A DNA stretch of 64,000 bases from Methylorubrum salsuginis (GTDB taxonomy: Bacteria > Pseudomonadota > Alphaproteobacteria > Rhizobiales > Beijerinckiaceae): the NCBI RefSeq assembly GCF_900114375.1, contig NZ_FOSV01000007.1, positions 146,587-210,586 of the forward strand. The letters run 5' to 3'. How positions within the stretch are numbered: position 1 is the stretch's first letter; the number at the start of each line of letters is the position of its first letter. The notes under the pieces are model-generated. The model saw only the letters and a list, made by a program, of their open reading frames with translations, was not told the origin of the DNA and did no database searches. This document shows positions 18,601 to 27,457 of this stretch, piece after piece. Both the position numbers and the translations under genes were made by a program.

Positions 18601-18877
18601 CTCGCTGCACCCGACGATCCCGCCGCACGGGCCGCTGACCTTCGACATTCTGGACTCGTGGAGCGGCCGTTCGCTGGGCGGCTGCCGCTACCATGTCAGC
18701 CATCCGGGCGGGCGCAACTACGAGAGCTTCCCGGTCAACGCCTACGAGGCGGAAGGGCGGCGCCTGGCCCGGTTCGAGGCCATGGGCCACACCCCCGGCC
18801 GGGTCGCGATGCCGCCGGAGGAGCGCACCACCGAGTTCCCGCTCACCCTCGATCTGCGCACGCCCGCCCCGCGATGA
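15605..18877 (+). CDS. Large transglutaminase-like protein with DUF2126
   Basis: A 1090-residue protein. The N-terminal 300 residues are a bacterial transglutaminase-like cysteine protease domain: [13 protein letters not shown] start, catalytic Cys180 in [13 protein letters not shown], His229 in DLHAWAEVY and Asp245 in IGFDATSG. The remaining 700-plus residues match DUF2126 ([77 protein letters not shown]), a glutamine-synthetase-like amidoligase predicted by comparative genomics. The GTG at 15605 fits the family start and has GGAG six bases ahead. The stop overlaps the next ATG (ATGA). The predicted role is peptide formation or cleavage; the substrate is unknown. Confidence 0.9.
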   Translation: MSIQAALHHVTHYRYDRPIALGPQTIRLRPAPHTRSRVPAYALKVVPENHFINWQQDPSGNWLARLVFPEKTTEFRVEVDLTADLAVINPFDFFVEAYAERRPFAYDDDLKTALAPYLVLDDAQGPKIDAFLKRVPEETHTVTFLVALNELVAREVAYGVRMEPGVQTPTETLTLKSGSCRDSAWLLVQVLRRLGFAARFVSGYLIQLVPDTTTVDGPKGTATDFTDLHAWAEVYLPGAGWIGFDATSGLLTGEGHIPLAATPHYHGAAPISGLAEPAEVDFSYAMKITRVAEAPRITKPFSEDVWAEMDALGARIDADLTAQDVRLTMGGEPTFVSIDDFESPEWNVAAVGPTKRGLADQLIRRLRDRFAAGGMLHYGQGKWYPGESLPRWAFALYWRKDGQPIWKNADRIAAETGPKDATVVDAKALVGALAERLGLARFVFPAYEDAVYWKSRESELPVNVTTSAPQTGSVEADARFKRVFERGLDQPVGYVLPLANLAAGEGRAWISEAWTFRRGGAYLSPGDSPMGFRLPLGSLPYVPPDSYPYYHPQDPLEERGDLPREPGAPLPKGADRANGAGIEGVAVRTALAVEPRDGVLCVFMPPLERADDYLDLVGHLEKAAEAVGRTLHIEGYEPPYDPRLSVIKVTPDPGVIEVNVHPAGSWREAVDITRGLYEEARQTRLGAEKFMIDGRHTGTGGGNHVVLGGASPADSPFLRRPDLLKSLVLTWQRHPSLSYLFAGLYVGPTSQAPRMDEARHDGLYELEIAMAQVPGPGEANIPHWLVDRLFRNILADVTGNTHRAEICIDKLFSPDGPTGRLGLLEFRSFEMPPDARMSLAQQVLLRAIVAWLWREPRTGGCVRWGTALHDRFMLPHFLWADFLDLLEDLAAGGYQFDPQAFVAQREFRFPVFGRVEQGGVSLELRQALEPWHVLGEEGTAGGTVRFVDASVERLQVKVEGFVPGRHVIACNGRRLPMTPTGAVGEAVAGLRFKAWQPASSLHPTIPPHGPLTFDILDSWSGRSLGGCRYHVSHPGGRNYESFPVNAYEAEGRRLARFEAMGHTPGRVAMPPEERTTEFPLTLDLRTPAPR

Positions 18878-21414
18878 GTGCTCTGGCCGCCTTGGTGGAC
18901 GGGGCCGCGCGCCCCGATCCGGCCTCGGCGGCCGAGGATGCGGCGTCCCGTATCCGACGTTGGACGGAGGGCTATGCCCCGCGCCCCGGCCTCGCCGACG
19001 AGCTGGTCGGAGCCGACGGCGCGTTCCACGGCGCCTATCCGCGCTTCCTCGACCGGCTCGGCCGCCTGGACGACCGGGAGATCGCCGCCCGCTTCCTCTC
19101 CGCCGAGCGGCATATCCGCGACGCGGGGATTTCGTACCGGGTCTACGGCGACAAACAGGAGCATCCCTGGGCGCTCGGGTCGCTGCCCCTCGTCATCGGC
19201 GCCGCCGACTGGGCCGCGCTGTCGGCGGGCATCGTCCAGCGCGCGGGCCTGATGGAGCGCATCGTCGCCGACATCTACGGGCCGGGCCGGCTCGTGGCGG
19301 ACGGCCTCCTGCCGGCCGGCGTCGTCGCCGGCAGCCCCGAATATCTCCGCCCGGCCCATGGCATGACCCCGCCGGGCGGGCGCTGGCTGCCGATCTACGC
19401 CGCCGATGTGGGCCGCGGCCCCGACGGGCGCTGGCAGGTGCTCGCCGACCGCACCCAGGCGCCGTCCGGCCTCGGCTACGCGCTCGAGAACCGGATGGTG
19501 CTGGCCCGTGCCTTCCCGGACCTGTTCGCCGACCTCCATGTCGAGCGCCTGCCGGGCTTCTTCCAGGCGTTCCGCTCCGGCCTCGCCGCGGCCTGCGAGC
19601 GCAGCGACCCGCGCATCTGCCTGCTGACCTCGGGGCCCTACAGCAGCACCTATGTCGAGCAGGCGGCACTCGCCCGCTATCTCGGCTTCCTGCTCGTCGA
19701 GGGCGACGACCTCGTGGTCAGCGACGGGTTGGTCCATGTCCGCACCGTCGCGGGGCTCAAGCGCGCCGACGCCCTGTGGCGCCGGATCGACGCCGACTAT
19801 CTCGATCCGCTGGAACTGCGCACCGATTCGCGCCTCGGCGTGCCGGGCCTCCTCGAAGTGCTGCGCCGGGGCGGGGTGGTGATGGGCAACATGCCGGGCT
19901 CCGGCGTGGTCGAGTCGGCGGCGCTCAGCCCCTACCTGCCCGGCATCGCCCGCGCGCTCACCGGCGAGGATCTGCGCCTGACCGGCCCCCGCACATGGTG
20001 GTGCGGCGACCGGGAGGGTCTCGCCCATACCCTCGATCATCTCGACGCCTTGACGCTGCGCCCGGCCGCGACCGCCGTGCGCGGGCCCGAGCGGGACGCG
20101 CTGCTCGCCCCCATCGCCTTCGGCGCGGCCCGCGAGCGGGCGCTCGCGGCGCTCAGCGAGCGTGCCTTCGACTGGGTCGCCCAGGAGCCGGCCCCGCTCT
20201 CGACCATGCCGTCCTGGCAGGACGGGACGCTGGTCGCCCGGCCCTTCGTCATGCGGGTCTTCGCCGCCGCCACCCCGGACGGCTGGCGCGTGCTGCCCAG
20301 CGCCTTCTGCCGCGTCGCCGAGCGCGAGGACGCCGATCCCAGCGAGATGCGCGCCGGCATCCGCTCGGCCGATGTCTGGATCCTGTCCGATACCCCCGTG
20401 GATACGCCGAGCCTCGTGCTCTCGACCCCGCCGCGCATCCGCCGCATCGCCGGCCACCTGCCGGCGCGCGCCGCCGACAACCTGTTCTGGCTCGGGCGCT
20501 ATCTAGAGCGGGCGGAAGCCGTGATCCGCCTCGTCCAGGCGCATCTCGGCGGCTTCGGCGAGGCCATCACCGCCGACCCCTGCGCCGCCGAGGACGCGCC
20601 GACGGCCCGCCGCATCCGCGCGCTCCTCACGGAATGGCACTGCGTCGAGGCCGCCGACCTGCCGACCGCCGTGCTGGCCCAGGAGGCGCTCAGCGGGCGC
20701 AAGTCCTACGGCTCGGCCCTCAACCATGCGCTGGAGGCCCGCCGCACCGCCGCCTCCCTGCGGGAACGCCTGCCCGCGGAAGCCTGGCGCTCGCTGGCGG
20801 ATCTGCGCGACACCCTCATCTTCAGCGAGGTGTTCACCCCCACCGAGGCGCAGCTGCGCGGCCGGGCCGAACGGGCGCTCGGCCATCTCGCGGCGCTCAC
20901 GGGGCTCGCCCACGAGAACATGAACCACGGTGCCGGCTGGCGCTTCGTCGATATCGGCCGGCGGATCGAGCGGGCGATCAACACCTGCGGCTTCGCCAGC
21001 GTCTTCTGCGGTCGCGACGCGAGCGCCGAGGATCTCGGGGTGATGCTGGCGCTGGTCGATGCGCAGATCGCCTACGGGGCCCGCTACCTCACCGGCGTCA
21101 GTCGCGACGCGGTCTGCGACATGGGCGTGCTCGACCCCTACAACCCGCGCTCGGTCGCCTATCAGATGACGGCGATCGTCGCCCATCTCGACGCGTTGCC
21201 CGCGCTCGCCGCCGACGGCCTGCCCGAACCGCATCGCCGCCACGCCCTGACGCTCGCCGGCACCTTCCAGACCGCGCAGGCCGCGGAGATCGACGGGCCG
21301 GCCCTCGAAACCCTGGCCGAGGAGTTGGAGCGCCTCGCCGACGGCATCGCCGGCCGCTACTTCCCCAGCAGCGCCGAGGCGCTGCGGCCCGAGAAGCTGA
21401 CGGGTCTCGCGTGA
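18874..21414 (+). CDS. Circularly permuted ATP-grasp / alpha-E fusion protein
   Basis: An 846-residue fusion of two usually separate families. Residues about 60-480 are a circularly permuted ATP-grasp type 2 domain ([78 protein letters not shown]). From about 530 ([17 protein letters not shown]) to 830 it is the helical alpha-E domain, DUF403. ATP-grasp ligases activate a carboxylate with ATP to form a peptide or amide bond. The gene overlaps both neighbours by four bases, which indicates strict co-translation with the two transglutaminases. Substrates are not known. Confidence 0.9.
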   Translation: MSALAALVDGAARPDPASAAEDAASRIRRWTEGYAPRPGLADELVGADGAFHGAYPRFLDRLGRLDDREIAARFLSAERHIRDAGISYRVYGDKQEHPWALGSLPLVIGAADWAALSAGIVQRAGLMERIVADIYGPGRLVADGLLPAGVVAGSPEYLRPAHGMTPPGGRWLPIYAADVGRGPDGRWQVLADRTQAPSGLGYALENRMVLARAFPDLFADLHVERLPGFFQAFRSGLAAACERSDPRICLLTSGPYSSTYVEQAALARYLGFLLVEGDDLVVSDGLVHVRTVAGLKRADALWRRIDADYLDPLELRTDSRLGVPGLLEVLRRGGVVMGNMPGSGVVESAALSPYLPGIARALTGEDLRLTGPRTWWCGDREGLAHTLDHLDALTLRPAATAVRGPERDALLAPIAFGAARERALAALSERAFDWVAQEPAPLSTMPSWQDGTLVARPFVMRVFAAATPDGWRVLPSAFCRVAEREDADPSEMRAGIRSADVWILSDTPVDTPSLVLSTPPRIRRIAGHLPARAADNLFWLGRYLERAEAVIRLVQAHLGGFGEAITADPCAAEDAPTARRIRALLTEWHCVEAADLPTAVLAQEALSGRKSYGSALNHALEARRTAASLRERLPAEAWRSLADLRDTLIFSEVFTPTEAQLRGRAERALGHLAALTGLAHENMNHGAGWRFVDIGRRIERAINTCGFASVFCGRDASAEDLGVMLALVDAQIAYGARYLTGVSRDAVCDMGVLDPYNPRSVAYQMTAIVAHLDALPALAADGLPEPHRRHALTLAGTFQTAQAAEIDGPALETLAEELERLADGIAGRYFPSSAEALRPEKLTGLA

Positions 21415-22301
21415 TCTACGGCCTGCGCCACCTCACCACCTACCGCTACGCCCGCACCGTCCGCTCCGCGCGCTGCACCTTACGCCTGCGCCCCCGCGAC
21501 GGTGACGGGCAGCGGGTGCTGGACAGCACCGTCGCGATCACGCCCGCCCCGCGGAGCCGCCTGGAACGGCGCGACTTCTTCGGTCTCGACACGATCAGCC
21601 TCGTCCTCGACGAGCCGCACGAGACCTTCGCGGTCGAGGCGTTTTCGCGCGTGGCCGTCGAGCGTCCGCCGCCGCCGCCGCCGGAATCCGGCCCCGGCTG
21701 GGAGGCGGTGCGCGAGGCCGCCCTGGCGCTGCCGAGCCTCGGCCCCGACGGACCGGCCCATTTCCAGTTCCGCAGCCAGCGGGTGCCCCTCGTGCCCGCC
21801 GTCACCGACTACGCCCGCGGCAGCTTTTCGCCCGGCCGCAGCGCCTACGGGGCCGCCGTCGAGCTGATGCGGCGGATGCGCAACGACTTCAAATTCGACG
21901 CCAAGGCCACCACCGTCTCGACGCCGCTCGCCGAAGCCTTCGCGCTCAGGGCCGGCGTCTGCCAGGACTTCGCCCACGTGATGATCGCGGGGTTGCGCGG
22001 CCTCGGCCTGCCCGCTTCCTATGTCAGCGGCTACCTCCGCACGCGGCCACCGCCGGGCCGCCCGCGCCTGCGCGGGGCCGACGCCAGCCACGCCTGGGTC
22101 GCCCTGTGGTGCGGGCAGGAGCTCGGCTGGATCGGCCTCGACCCCACCAACGACTGCGTCGTGCAGGACGACCACATCGTCGTGGCCCGCGGGCGCGACT
22201 ACGGCGACGTCGCCCCGATCGACGGCATCGTCTCGTCGGCCGGCGCGCAGAAGCTGACGGTGGAGGTGGATGTGATCCCGGAGGATGAAGAGGGGGTCTG
22301 A
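21411..22301 (+). CDS. Transglutaminase-like cysteine protease family protein
   Basis: A 296-residue protein with N-terminal beta domain (YGLRHLTTYRYARTVRSARCTLRLRP) and a transglutaminase core with all three catalytic residues: Cys184 in AGVCQDFAHVM, His227 in DASHAWVALW and Asp244 in GLDPTND. It has no signal peptide and is likely cytosolic. The GTG start overlaps the preceding stop (GTGA), and it ends 24 bases before convergent bciA. It is the third and last gene of the ATP-grasp/alpha-E operon. Confidence 0.9.
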   Translation: MIYGLRHLTTYRYARTVRSARCTLRLRPRDGDGQRVLDSTVAITPAPRSRLERRDFFGLDTISLVLDEPHETFAVEAFSRVAVERPPPPPPESGPGWEAVREAALALPSLGPDGPAHFQFRSQRVPLVPAVTDYARGSFSPGRSAYGAAVELMRRMRNDFKFDAKATTVSTPLAEAFALRAGVCQDFAHVMIAGLRGLGLPASYVSGYLRTRPPPGRPRLRGADASHAWVALWCGQELGWIGLDPTNDCVVQDDHIVVARGRDYGDVAPIDGIVSSAGAQKLTVEVDVIPEDEEGV

Positions 22302-22325
22302 GGGGCGAAGCAAAATCCCAAAAGA

Positions 22326-23327
22326 TCAAAACACCGCATGCTCCCCGCGCTCGGCCACGGCCTCGCCGCGCACAAGTTGCGCGTAATAATCGAACAGGGT
22401 CTGCGCGCCCGTCGAAGGGGTGGCGTCGGCGTCGTAGCGGCCCGTCGCGGGATCGAGGACCAGCATCGATTCGGTGGCGTAGTAGCGGCCGATCCGCGCG
22501 AGTTCGGCCTTGGCGGCGAGGGGCGGCACGAAGCGCCCGAGCCCGCCCAAAACAGCGATGATCGCATCCAAAAGCCCCACCGGAACGTGCCGGAAGCGCG
22601 GCGCGCGCCCGAGCAGGGCGAACAGGGCCTCGCCCTGCGCCCGCGGCGTGAGCGCGGGGCCCGGCCCACCGATCGGCAGCACCCGGTTGCGGCGGGACGA
22701 ATCGTCGAGGCAGTCGGCAAGGTAGACGGCCAGATCCGCGTCGGAGATCGGCTTGCAGGCGGTCAGTTCGCCGTCGCCGAACACGAGGAACGGCTGTCCG
22801 CGCCGCACCCGCTCGACCTGCCCCGAGAGCGATTTGAAGAAGGCGGTGGGCCGGACGATGGTGTAGTCGATCCCGGACGCCATCAGCGCCGCCTCGAAAG
22901 CGAGCTTGGCGTGCTGGAAGGCGAGCAGCGGCTTCTGCACGCAGATCGCCGAGAGCAGGACGACGTGGCCGACACCCGCCGCCCGGCTCGCCTGCAACGC
23001 GTTCACGTGGGCGTCGTGGTCGATCGCCCAGGCGTCGCGGGGCACGCCGCTGCGCGAGGCGAGGCACGAGACCAGCGCGTCGAACGCCGCGCCGCGAAAG
23101 CCGTCGCGGGCGAGCGCGACCGGATCGGTCACGTCGGCGAACCGCACGTCCACCCCCGCGGGCAGCCCAGGATCGGAACCGGGCCGCACGAGGCAGACCA
23201 CGTCGTGGCCGCGGGCCGCCAGCGCCCGCACGGCGGCCCGCCCGATCGTGCCGGTGCCGCCGAGCACAAGGACGCGGCGCGGCCTCGGGGCGGTGCTCAA
23301 ATCGCGGGTCCGGTCGCTCGACGTCAT
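22326..23327 (-). CDS. bciA: Divinyl (proto)chlorophyllide 8-vinyl reductase
   Basis: A 333-residue NAD(P)H-dependent reductase with the Rossmann motif LGGTGTIG at about 22-29. It closely follows the plant DVR/BciA pattern: VSCLASRSG, LLSAICVQKPLLAFQ, VRPTAFFKSLSGQVE, GELTACKPISDADLA, VLPIGGPGPALTP and IGRYYATESMLVLDP. It reduces the C8 vinyl group in bacteriochlorophyll synthesis, so the host probably makes bacteriochlorophyll. The ATG at 23327 puts the Rossmann motif near the N-terminus, whereas an upstream ATG at 23420 adds 31 unlikely residues. No other pigment gene is nearby. Confidence 0.92.
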   Translation of the reverse strand: MTSSDRTRDLSTAPRPRRVLVLGGTGTIGRAAVRALAARGHDVVCLVRPGSDPGLPAGVDVRFADVTDPVALARDGFRGAAFDALVSCLASRSGVPRDAWAIDHDAHVNALQASRAAGVGHVVLLSAICVQKPLLAFQHAKLAFEAALMASGIDYTIVRPTAFFKSLSGQVERVRRGQPFLVFGDGELTACKPISDADLAVYLADCLDDSSRRNRVLPIGGPGPALTPRAQGEALFALLGRAPRFRHVPVGLLDAIIAVLGGLGRFVPPLAAKAELARIGRYYATESMLVLDPATGRYDADATPSTGAQTLFDYYAQLVRGEAVAERGEHAVF

Positions 23328-23451
23328 GCGGACCACGGCACCGGTCGGCGGCCCCCAAGTCAAGCCGGAGCGCGCGCGATGGACTTGCCCCCCCGTTTGG
23401 GCGTAAGCCGCGAGCCTCATCCGCCGCGAGGTTTTGGGGAAGGCGACAGCC

Positions 23452-23712
23452 GTGGTTCAGTCGATGGCCGACGTGAAAGCGGCGATCTTCGCCTTCATCG
23501 CGGCCCGCAATCCGGGCCTGCCCCCTGGCTCGGTCACGGGCTCGACCTCGCTGGTGACCAGCGACGCCCTCGACTCGATCGGCATCCTCGACCTGATGAT
23601 GCATCTGGGCGACCGCTTCGGCGTCGAGATCGACGAGGACAGCTTCGACCTCTCGAATTTCGAGAGCGTCGACACGCTGGCCCACTTCATCGACGACCGG
23701 CGCCCCGCCTGA
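23452..23712 (+). CDS. Acyl carrier protein-like (phosphopantetheine) protein
   Basis: An 86-residue carrier protein. LVTSDALDSIGILDLMMHLGDRFG holds the attachment serine (Ser42 in DSIG) and is followed by helix III (DLSNFESVDTLAHFI). The GTG at 23452 is chosen because GGGGAAGG lies eight bases ahead; ATG at 23464 is the alternative. It leads a three-gene unit with an AMP-dependent ligase nine bases on and a PLP decarboxylase, so it probably carries an aminoacyl or acyl group loaded by that ligase rather than serving fatty acid synthesis. Confidence 0.88.
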   Translation: MVQSMADVKAAIFAFIAARNPGLPPGSVTGSTSLVTSDALDSIGILDLMMHLGDRFGVEIDEDSFDLSNFESVDTLAHFIDDRRPA

Positions 23713-23720
23713 CCCCAACG

Positions 23721-25253
23721 ATGGCCCCGAGCCTGCTGCATCACCTGCTCGCGCGCGCGGGCGCCGACGAGGCGGTCGCCGTCGTGGACGGCGCCGAGAA
23801 CCTCACTTACGGCGCCTTCCGGGCCCGCGTCGCCGCCTTGAGCGCACGGCTGACCGCACTCGGCCTGAACCGGGGCGACCGGGTGGCGATCCTGCTGCCG
23901 AAATCGATCCGCGAATGCGTGGCCCTCTTCGCAGTCGCTGCCGCCGGCGGCGTGTTAGTGCCGATCCATCCGAGCCTTCGCCCGCGCCAGGTCCGCCACA
24001 TCGTCGGTGACAGCGGCGCCCGCGCGCTCCTGACCGATCCGGGCCATGCCGACGGGCTCGACGGCGCCCTCGACGATCTTTTGGGCGTTCGCATCCTCAC
24101 CGAGGAAGCGGCGGCGGTCGGCGAGCCTCCGCTCGTCCCCGGAGAGCCGGCGCCCGAAGGGTTGGCCGCGATCCTCTACACTTCGGGCTCGACCGGCCTG
24201 CCCAAGGGGGTGATGCTCTCCCACGCCAACCTGATCGCCGGCACCCGCATCGTGCGGACCTATCTCGGGATCGGCCCGCAAGACCGCATCCTCTCGGTGC
24301 TGCCGTTCTCGTTCGATTACGGGCTCAACCAACTGCTCACGAGCGTCGAGCAGGGCGCCCGCATCGTCCTCCTGACGCCGCGGCTCGGCGACGACGTAGT
24401 GCGCGCGTTGGAGACCCACCGCATCACCGGCTTGGCCGGCGTGCCGACCCTGTGGACGCTGCTGACGCGGGCCGCACCGCATCTCGCCAAGGCCGACCTC
24501 TCGGCCCTGCGCTATGTCACGAATTCCGGCGGAAGCCTCGCGGTGCCGACCATCGCGCGGCTGCGCCAGCGCCTGCCGCACACGGCGGTCGTGCTGATGT
24601 ACGGCCTGACGGAAGCCTTCCGCTCGACCTACCTGCCGCCGGACGAGATCGATAAGCGCCCCGACTCGATCGGCCGCGCCATCCCGGAGACCGAGATTTT
24701 TCTGGTGACCCCGGATGGGCGGCGGGCGCGGCCGGGCGAGCCCGGCATCCTGCATCACCGCGGCCCCACCGTCTCGATGGGCTACTGGAAGCGCCCCGAG
24801 GACACCGCCCGCGTGCTGGTGCCCGATCCGTTTCCGCCCGACGGCGCGGCGCCCGCCCTCGTCTGCCGCTCCGGCGATCTCGCGGTGGAGGATGCGGACG
24901 GCTTCTTCCGCTTCATCGGCCGCGAGGACGCGATGATCAAGACGCAGGGGTTTCGGGTGAGCCCCACCGAGGTCGAGGCGGCCCTGATGGAGACCGGCGC
25001 CTTCCGCGCGGCCGCCGTGATCGGCCTGCCCGATCCCAGCCTCGGCCAGCGCATCCACGCCGTCACCGTACCCGCCGAGGAAGCGCCCGCCACGGCCGAG
25101 GTGATGCAGGCCCTGCGCAAGGCGCTCGCCCCCCACCTCGTGCCGCGCAGCATCGAGGCGGTCCCGGCGCTGCCCACCACGCCCAACGGCAAGGTCGATT
25201 ACAAGCGCCTCACCGCCGAGCGCGCGGCGGCGGAGATCCGGGCCGATGGCTGA
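23721..25253 (+). CDS. AMP-forming acyl-CoA ligase-like enzyme (exosortase-A associated type)
   Basis: A 510-residue ANL-superfamily adenylating enzyme. The P-loop-like motif is ILYTSGSTGLPKGVMLSH (about 150-167), the aromatic motif YGLTEAFRSTYLPP, and the hinge and catalytic lysine region FIGREDAMIKTQGFRVSP with terminal PNGKVDYKRL. FRSTYLPPDEIDKRPDSIG is typical of the ligase subtype found with exosortase-A/PEP-CTERM exopolysaccharide loci. It is expected to adenylate a carboxylate and pass it to the adjacent carrier protein. The stop overlaps the decarboxylase start by eight bases. Confidence 0.88.
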   Translation: MAPSLLHHLLARAGADEAVAVVDGAENLTYGAFRARVAALSARLTALGLNRGDRVAILLPKSIRECVALFAVAAAGGVLVPIHPSLRPRQVRHIVGDSGARALLTDPGHADGLDGALDDLLGVRILTEEAAAVGEPPLVPGEPAPEGLAAILYTSGSTGLPKGVMLSHANLIAGTRIVRTYLGIGPQDRILSVLPFSFDYGLNQLLTSVEQGARIVLLTPRLGDDVVRALETHRITGLAGVPTLWTLLTRAAPHLAKADLSALRYVTNSGGSLAVPTIARLRQRLPHTAVVLMYGLTEAFRSTYLPPDEIDKRPDSIGRAIPETEIFLVTPDGRRARPGEPGILHHRGPTVSMGYWKRPEDTARVLVPDPFPPDGAAPALVCRSGDLAVEDADGFFRFIGREDAMIKTQGFRVSPTEVEAALMETGAFRAAAVIGLPDPSLGQRIHAVTVPAEEAPATAEVMQALRKALAPHLVPRSIEAVPALPTTPNGKVDYKRLTAERAAAEIRADG

Positions 25254-26544
25254 GGCCACCGCCGCGGCGCCCGATCTCGCCAGCGCGCTGATCGCCGAGA
25301 ATTTTTCCCGCGATCCCGCGGGTCTCCTGCAGATCGGCGGTCTGTCGCTGACGGCGTTGGCCGAACGGCACGGCACGCCGCTCTTCGTCTACGACGCGGA
25401 TCTGCTGCGCCGGGCCTACCGCGCGCTTCGGGCGGCGGTCGCGGGCTTCGCCGAGGTCGATTACTCGGTCAAGGCCAACCCCAACCCGGCGGTGATCCGC
25501 GTTTTTCACGAGGAAGGGGCCGGGGCCGAGATCGCCTCGGGCGCGGAGTTCGATGCGGCCGTGAGGGCCGGCGTCCCTCCCCAAAGAATCCTGTTCGCCG
25601 GGCCGGGCAAGTCGGCGGCCGATCTCGACCGGGTGATCGGGGGCGGCATCGGCGAAATCCACCTCGAGAACCGCGAGGAGCTGTTGCGCGTCGCCACTGC
25701 GGCCGAGCGGCACGGCACGACCGTGCGGGTGGCCCTGCGGATCAATCCGGGGGCGACGGCGCAGGGCGGCGCGATGCGGATGGGCGGCAAGCCCTCGCCG
25801 TTCGGCTTCGACGAGGAAGAGCTGTCCGAGGCGGTGGCCGCCGTGGAGGGGCAACCGCGCCTGCACCTCGTCGGGCTCCATCTCTTCGCCGGCACGCAGG
25901 GGCTGAAGGCCGAGACGCTTATCGGCCAATGGGCCTACGGACTCGCTCTCGCGGCGCAGATCGCACGACAAACCGGGCGGCCGCTGGAGACGATCGATCT
26001 GGGCGGCGGTCTCGGCATCCCGTACTTTTCCGGCGACGCGACGCTCGACCTCGACGCCTTGCGCGCCGGGCTGCCGCCGCTGGTCGAGACCGTCCGAAAC
26101 GATCCGCGGCTGGCGGGCGCCCGCGTGGTGCTGGAGCCCGGCCGCTACCTCGCCGGGCCGGCGGGGATCTACCTGGCCCGCGTGCTGGCGGTGAAGCATT
26201 CGCGCGGGAGCCGCTTCGTCATCACCGACGGCGGCATGCACCACCATCTCGCGGCGAGCGGCAATCTCGGCCAGATCGTCAAGCGCGACTTCCCGGTGGT
26301 GGCGGTCCGGCAAGGGGAGGGGGCGTCGCCCTGCACCGTCTCCGGCCCGCTCTGCACGCCCCTCGACGTGCTGGCCCGCGCCGCTCCCCTGCCGGAGCTG
26401 GCCGAGGGCGATCTCGTGGCCGTACTCCAATCGGGTGCCTACGGACTCACCGCGAGCCCGACCGGCTTCCTGAGCCACCCGACGCCGGCCGAGGTATTGG
26501 TGGACGGCGACGGCGCCGTCGTGATCCGGGCGCGCGGGGCCTGA
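25246..26544 (+). CDS. PLP-dependent fold-type III decarboxylase (exosortase-A associated type)
   Basis: A 432-residue alanine-racemase-fold decarboxylase related to LysA. The PLP lysine is Lys76 in VDYSVKANPNP; GLHLFAGTQ, ETIDLGGGLGIPYF and LEPGRYLAGPAGIYL are the usual cofactor and substrate motifs, and VSGPLCTPLDVL includes the active-site cysteine. Relatives include BtrK, which decarboxylates an amino acid held on a carrier protein in butirosin synthesis. Next to an ACP and a ligase, decarboxylation of a carrier-bound amino acid is the best guess. No exosortase or PEP-CTERM gene is visible. Confidence 0.88.
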   Translation: MAEATAAAPDLASALIAENFSRDPAGLLQIGGLSLTALAERHGTPLFVYDADLLRRAYRALRAAVAGFAEVDYSVKANPNPAVIRVFHEEGAGAEIASGAEFDAAVRAGVPPQRILFAGPGKSAADLDRVIGGGIGEIHLENREELLRVATAAERHGTTVRVALRINPGATAQGGAMRMGGKPSPFGFDEEELSEAVAAVEGQPRLHLVGLHLFAGTQGLKAETLIGQWAYGLALAAQIARQTGRPLETIDLGGGLGIPYFSGDATLDLDALRAGLPPLVETVRNDPRLAGARVVLEPGRYLAGPAGIYLARVLAVKHSRGSRFVITDGGMHHHLAASGNLGQIVKRDFPVVAVRQGEGASPCTVSGPLCTPLDVLARAAPLPELAEGDLVAVLQSGAYGLTASPTGFLSHPTPAEVLVDGDGAVVIRARGA

Positions 26545-26883
26545 GCCGTACGAAGCCGAGCATCCCCTCGCGGGACCGGCTGGGCACCGGCCGGGGCGAA
26601 ACAAGCCCGCAATACCCGTCCAGACTGTCCCGGAAGGTTACGGCGAAAAACCTTCCCCTCATCCTGTCGAGCGCAGGCGATCCTTTTCCGGCCCGGACCA
26701 ACAACGCAAGATCGATCCGTTGATCCTGGGCCCCCGCGTTCATTACATTTCCCCTCAACGATAGACCCTCATCCCGCACAACGAACGGCCCTTTTCCCGC
26801 CGGACGGCGCGCTTGCGCGCCGGCTGACGGGGAAGGCGTGCCCCTCGGCGTCCGGAGATGAGCCAGCAGGACGAAAGACCCGC
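26545..26883. other. Intergenic stretch upstream of sulfonate cluster
   Basis: These 339 bases between the decarboxylase and ssuE-like gene hold no supported gene and no strong hairpin. The promoter of the sulfonate cluster is expected here; there is no CysB/Cbl-type regulator gene nearby. Confidence 0.4.
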
Positions 26884-27450
26884 ATGCCCACCCGGATCGT
26901 CGCCTTCTCGGGCAACACGCATCGCCCCTCGCGCACCCGCACCCTGGTCGAAGCGGTCGCCGCCGAGGTCGCGCGCTTACGCCCGGTCGAGCTGAAGCTG
27001 TTCGATCTGGTCGATGCCGGCACCGGCATCGCGGTGGCGAGCCGCTCGGCCCTGCCGCTGCCGGCGGCGCGGATCGTCGAGGCGATCGAGGGAGCGGACG
27101 CGCTGATCGTCGGCTCGCCGGTCTACAAGGGCAGCTATGCCGGCCTGTTCAAGCACCTGATCGATTTCGTCGGCCCCGATACGCTCGTGGGCAAGCCGGT
27201 GGTGCTGACGGCGACCGGCGGCGGGCCGCGCCATGCGCTGGTGGTCGAGCACGCCCTGCGCCCGCTCTTCGGTTTCTTCTCGGCTCAGACGGCGCCGACC
27301 TCGGTCTATGCCGGCGACGCCGAGATCGCCGACGGCAAGATCGCCGACGCGGTGGTGCAGGCCCGCGTCGCCCAAGCCGCCGCCGAGCTGGTGCGGCTGA
27401 TCGATGCCGCCGCGCCCGGTGAGGCGCTGCTGCGCGCCGCCGCACGCTGA
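26884..27450 (+). CDS. ssuE: NADPH-dependent FMN reductase (SsuE/MsuE-like)
   Basis: A 188-residue flavodoxin-fold reductase: FSGNTHRPSRTRTLVEAV binds the FMN phosphate, and GSPVYKGSYAGLFKHLIDF plus TATGGGPRHALVVEHALRPLFGFF are the hallmarks of the SsuE/MsuE group. It supplies reduced flavin to the monooxygenase SsuD, encoded 2.7 kb downstream. It begins a seven-gene same-strand cluster for use of organosulfonates as sulfur source, and ends seven bases before the first binding protein. Confidence 0.9.
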   Translation: MPTRIVAFSGNTHRPSRTRTLVEAVAAEVARLRPVELKLFDLVDAGTGIAVASRSALPLPAARIVEAIEGADALIVGSPVYKGSYAGLFKHLIDFVGPDTLVGKPVVLTATGGGPRHALVVEHALRPLFGFFSAQTAPTSVYAGDAEIADGKIADAVVQARVAQAAAELVRLIDAAAPGEALLRAAAR

Positions 27451-27457
27451 GGCGACG

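Noticed and set aside
15335..18790. A 1151-codon open frame on the minus strand opposite the large transglutaminase gene
   Set aside because: It is a by-product of GC-rich third positions in the plus-strand gene: the translation is Arg/Gly/His/Ala-rich without domains, while the plus strand has clear catalytic motifs.
22338..23720. An upstream extension of the AMP ligase gene by some 460 codons
   Set aside because: The extension lies antisense to bciA and over the carrier protein gene; the ligase fold starts at the ATG at 23721.
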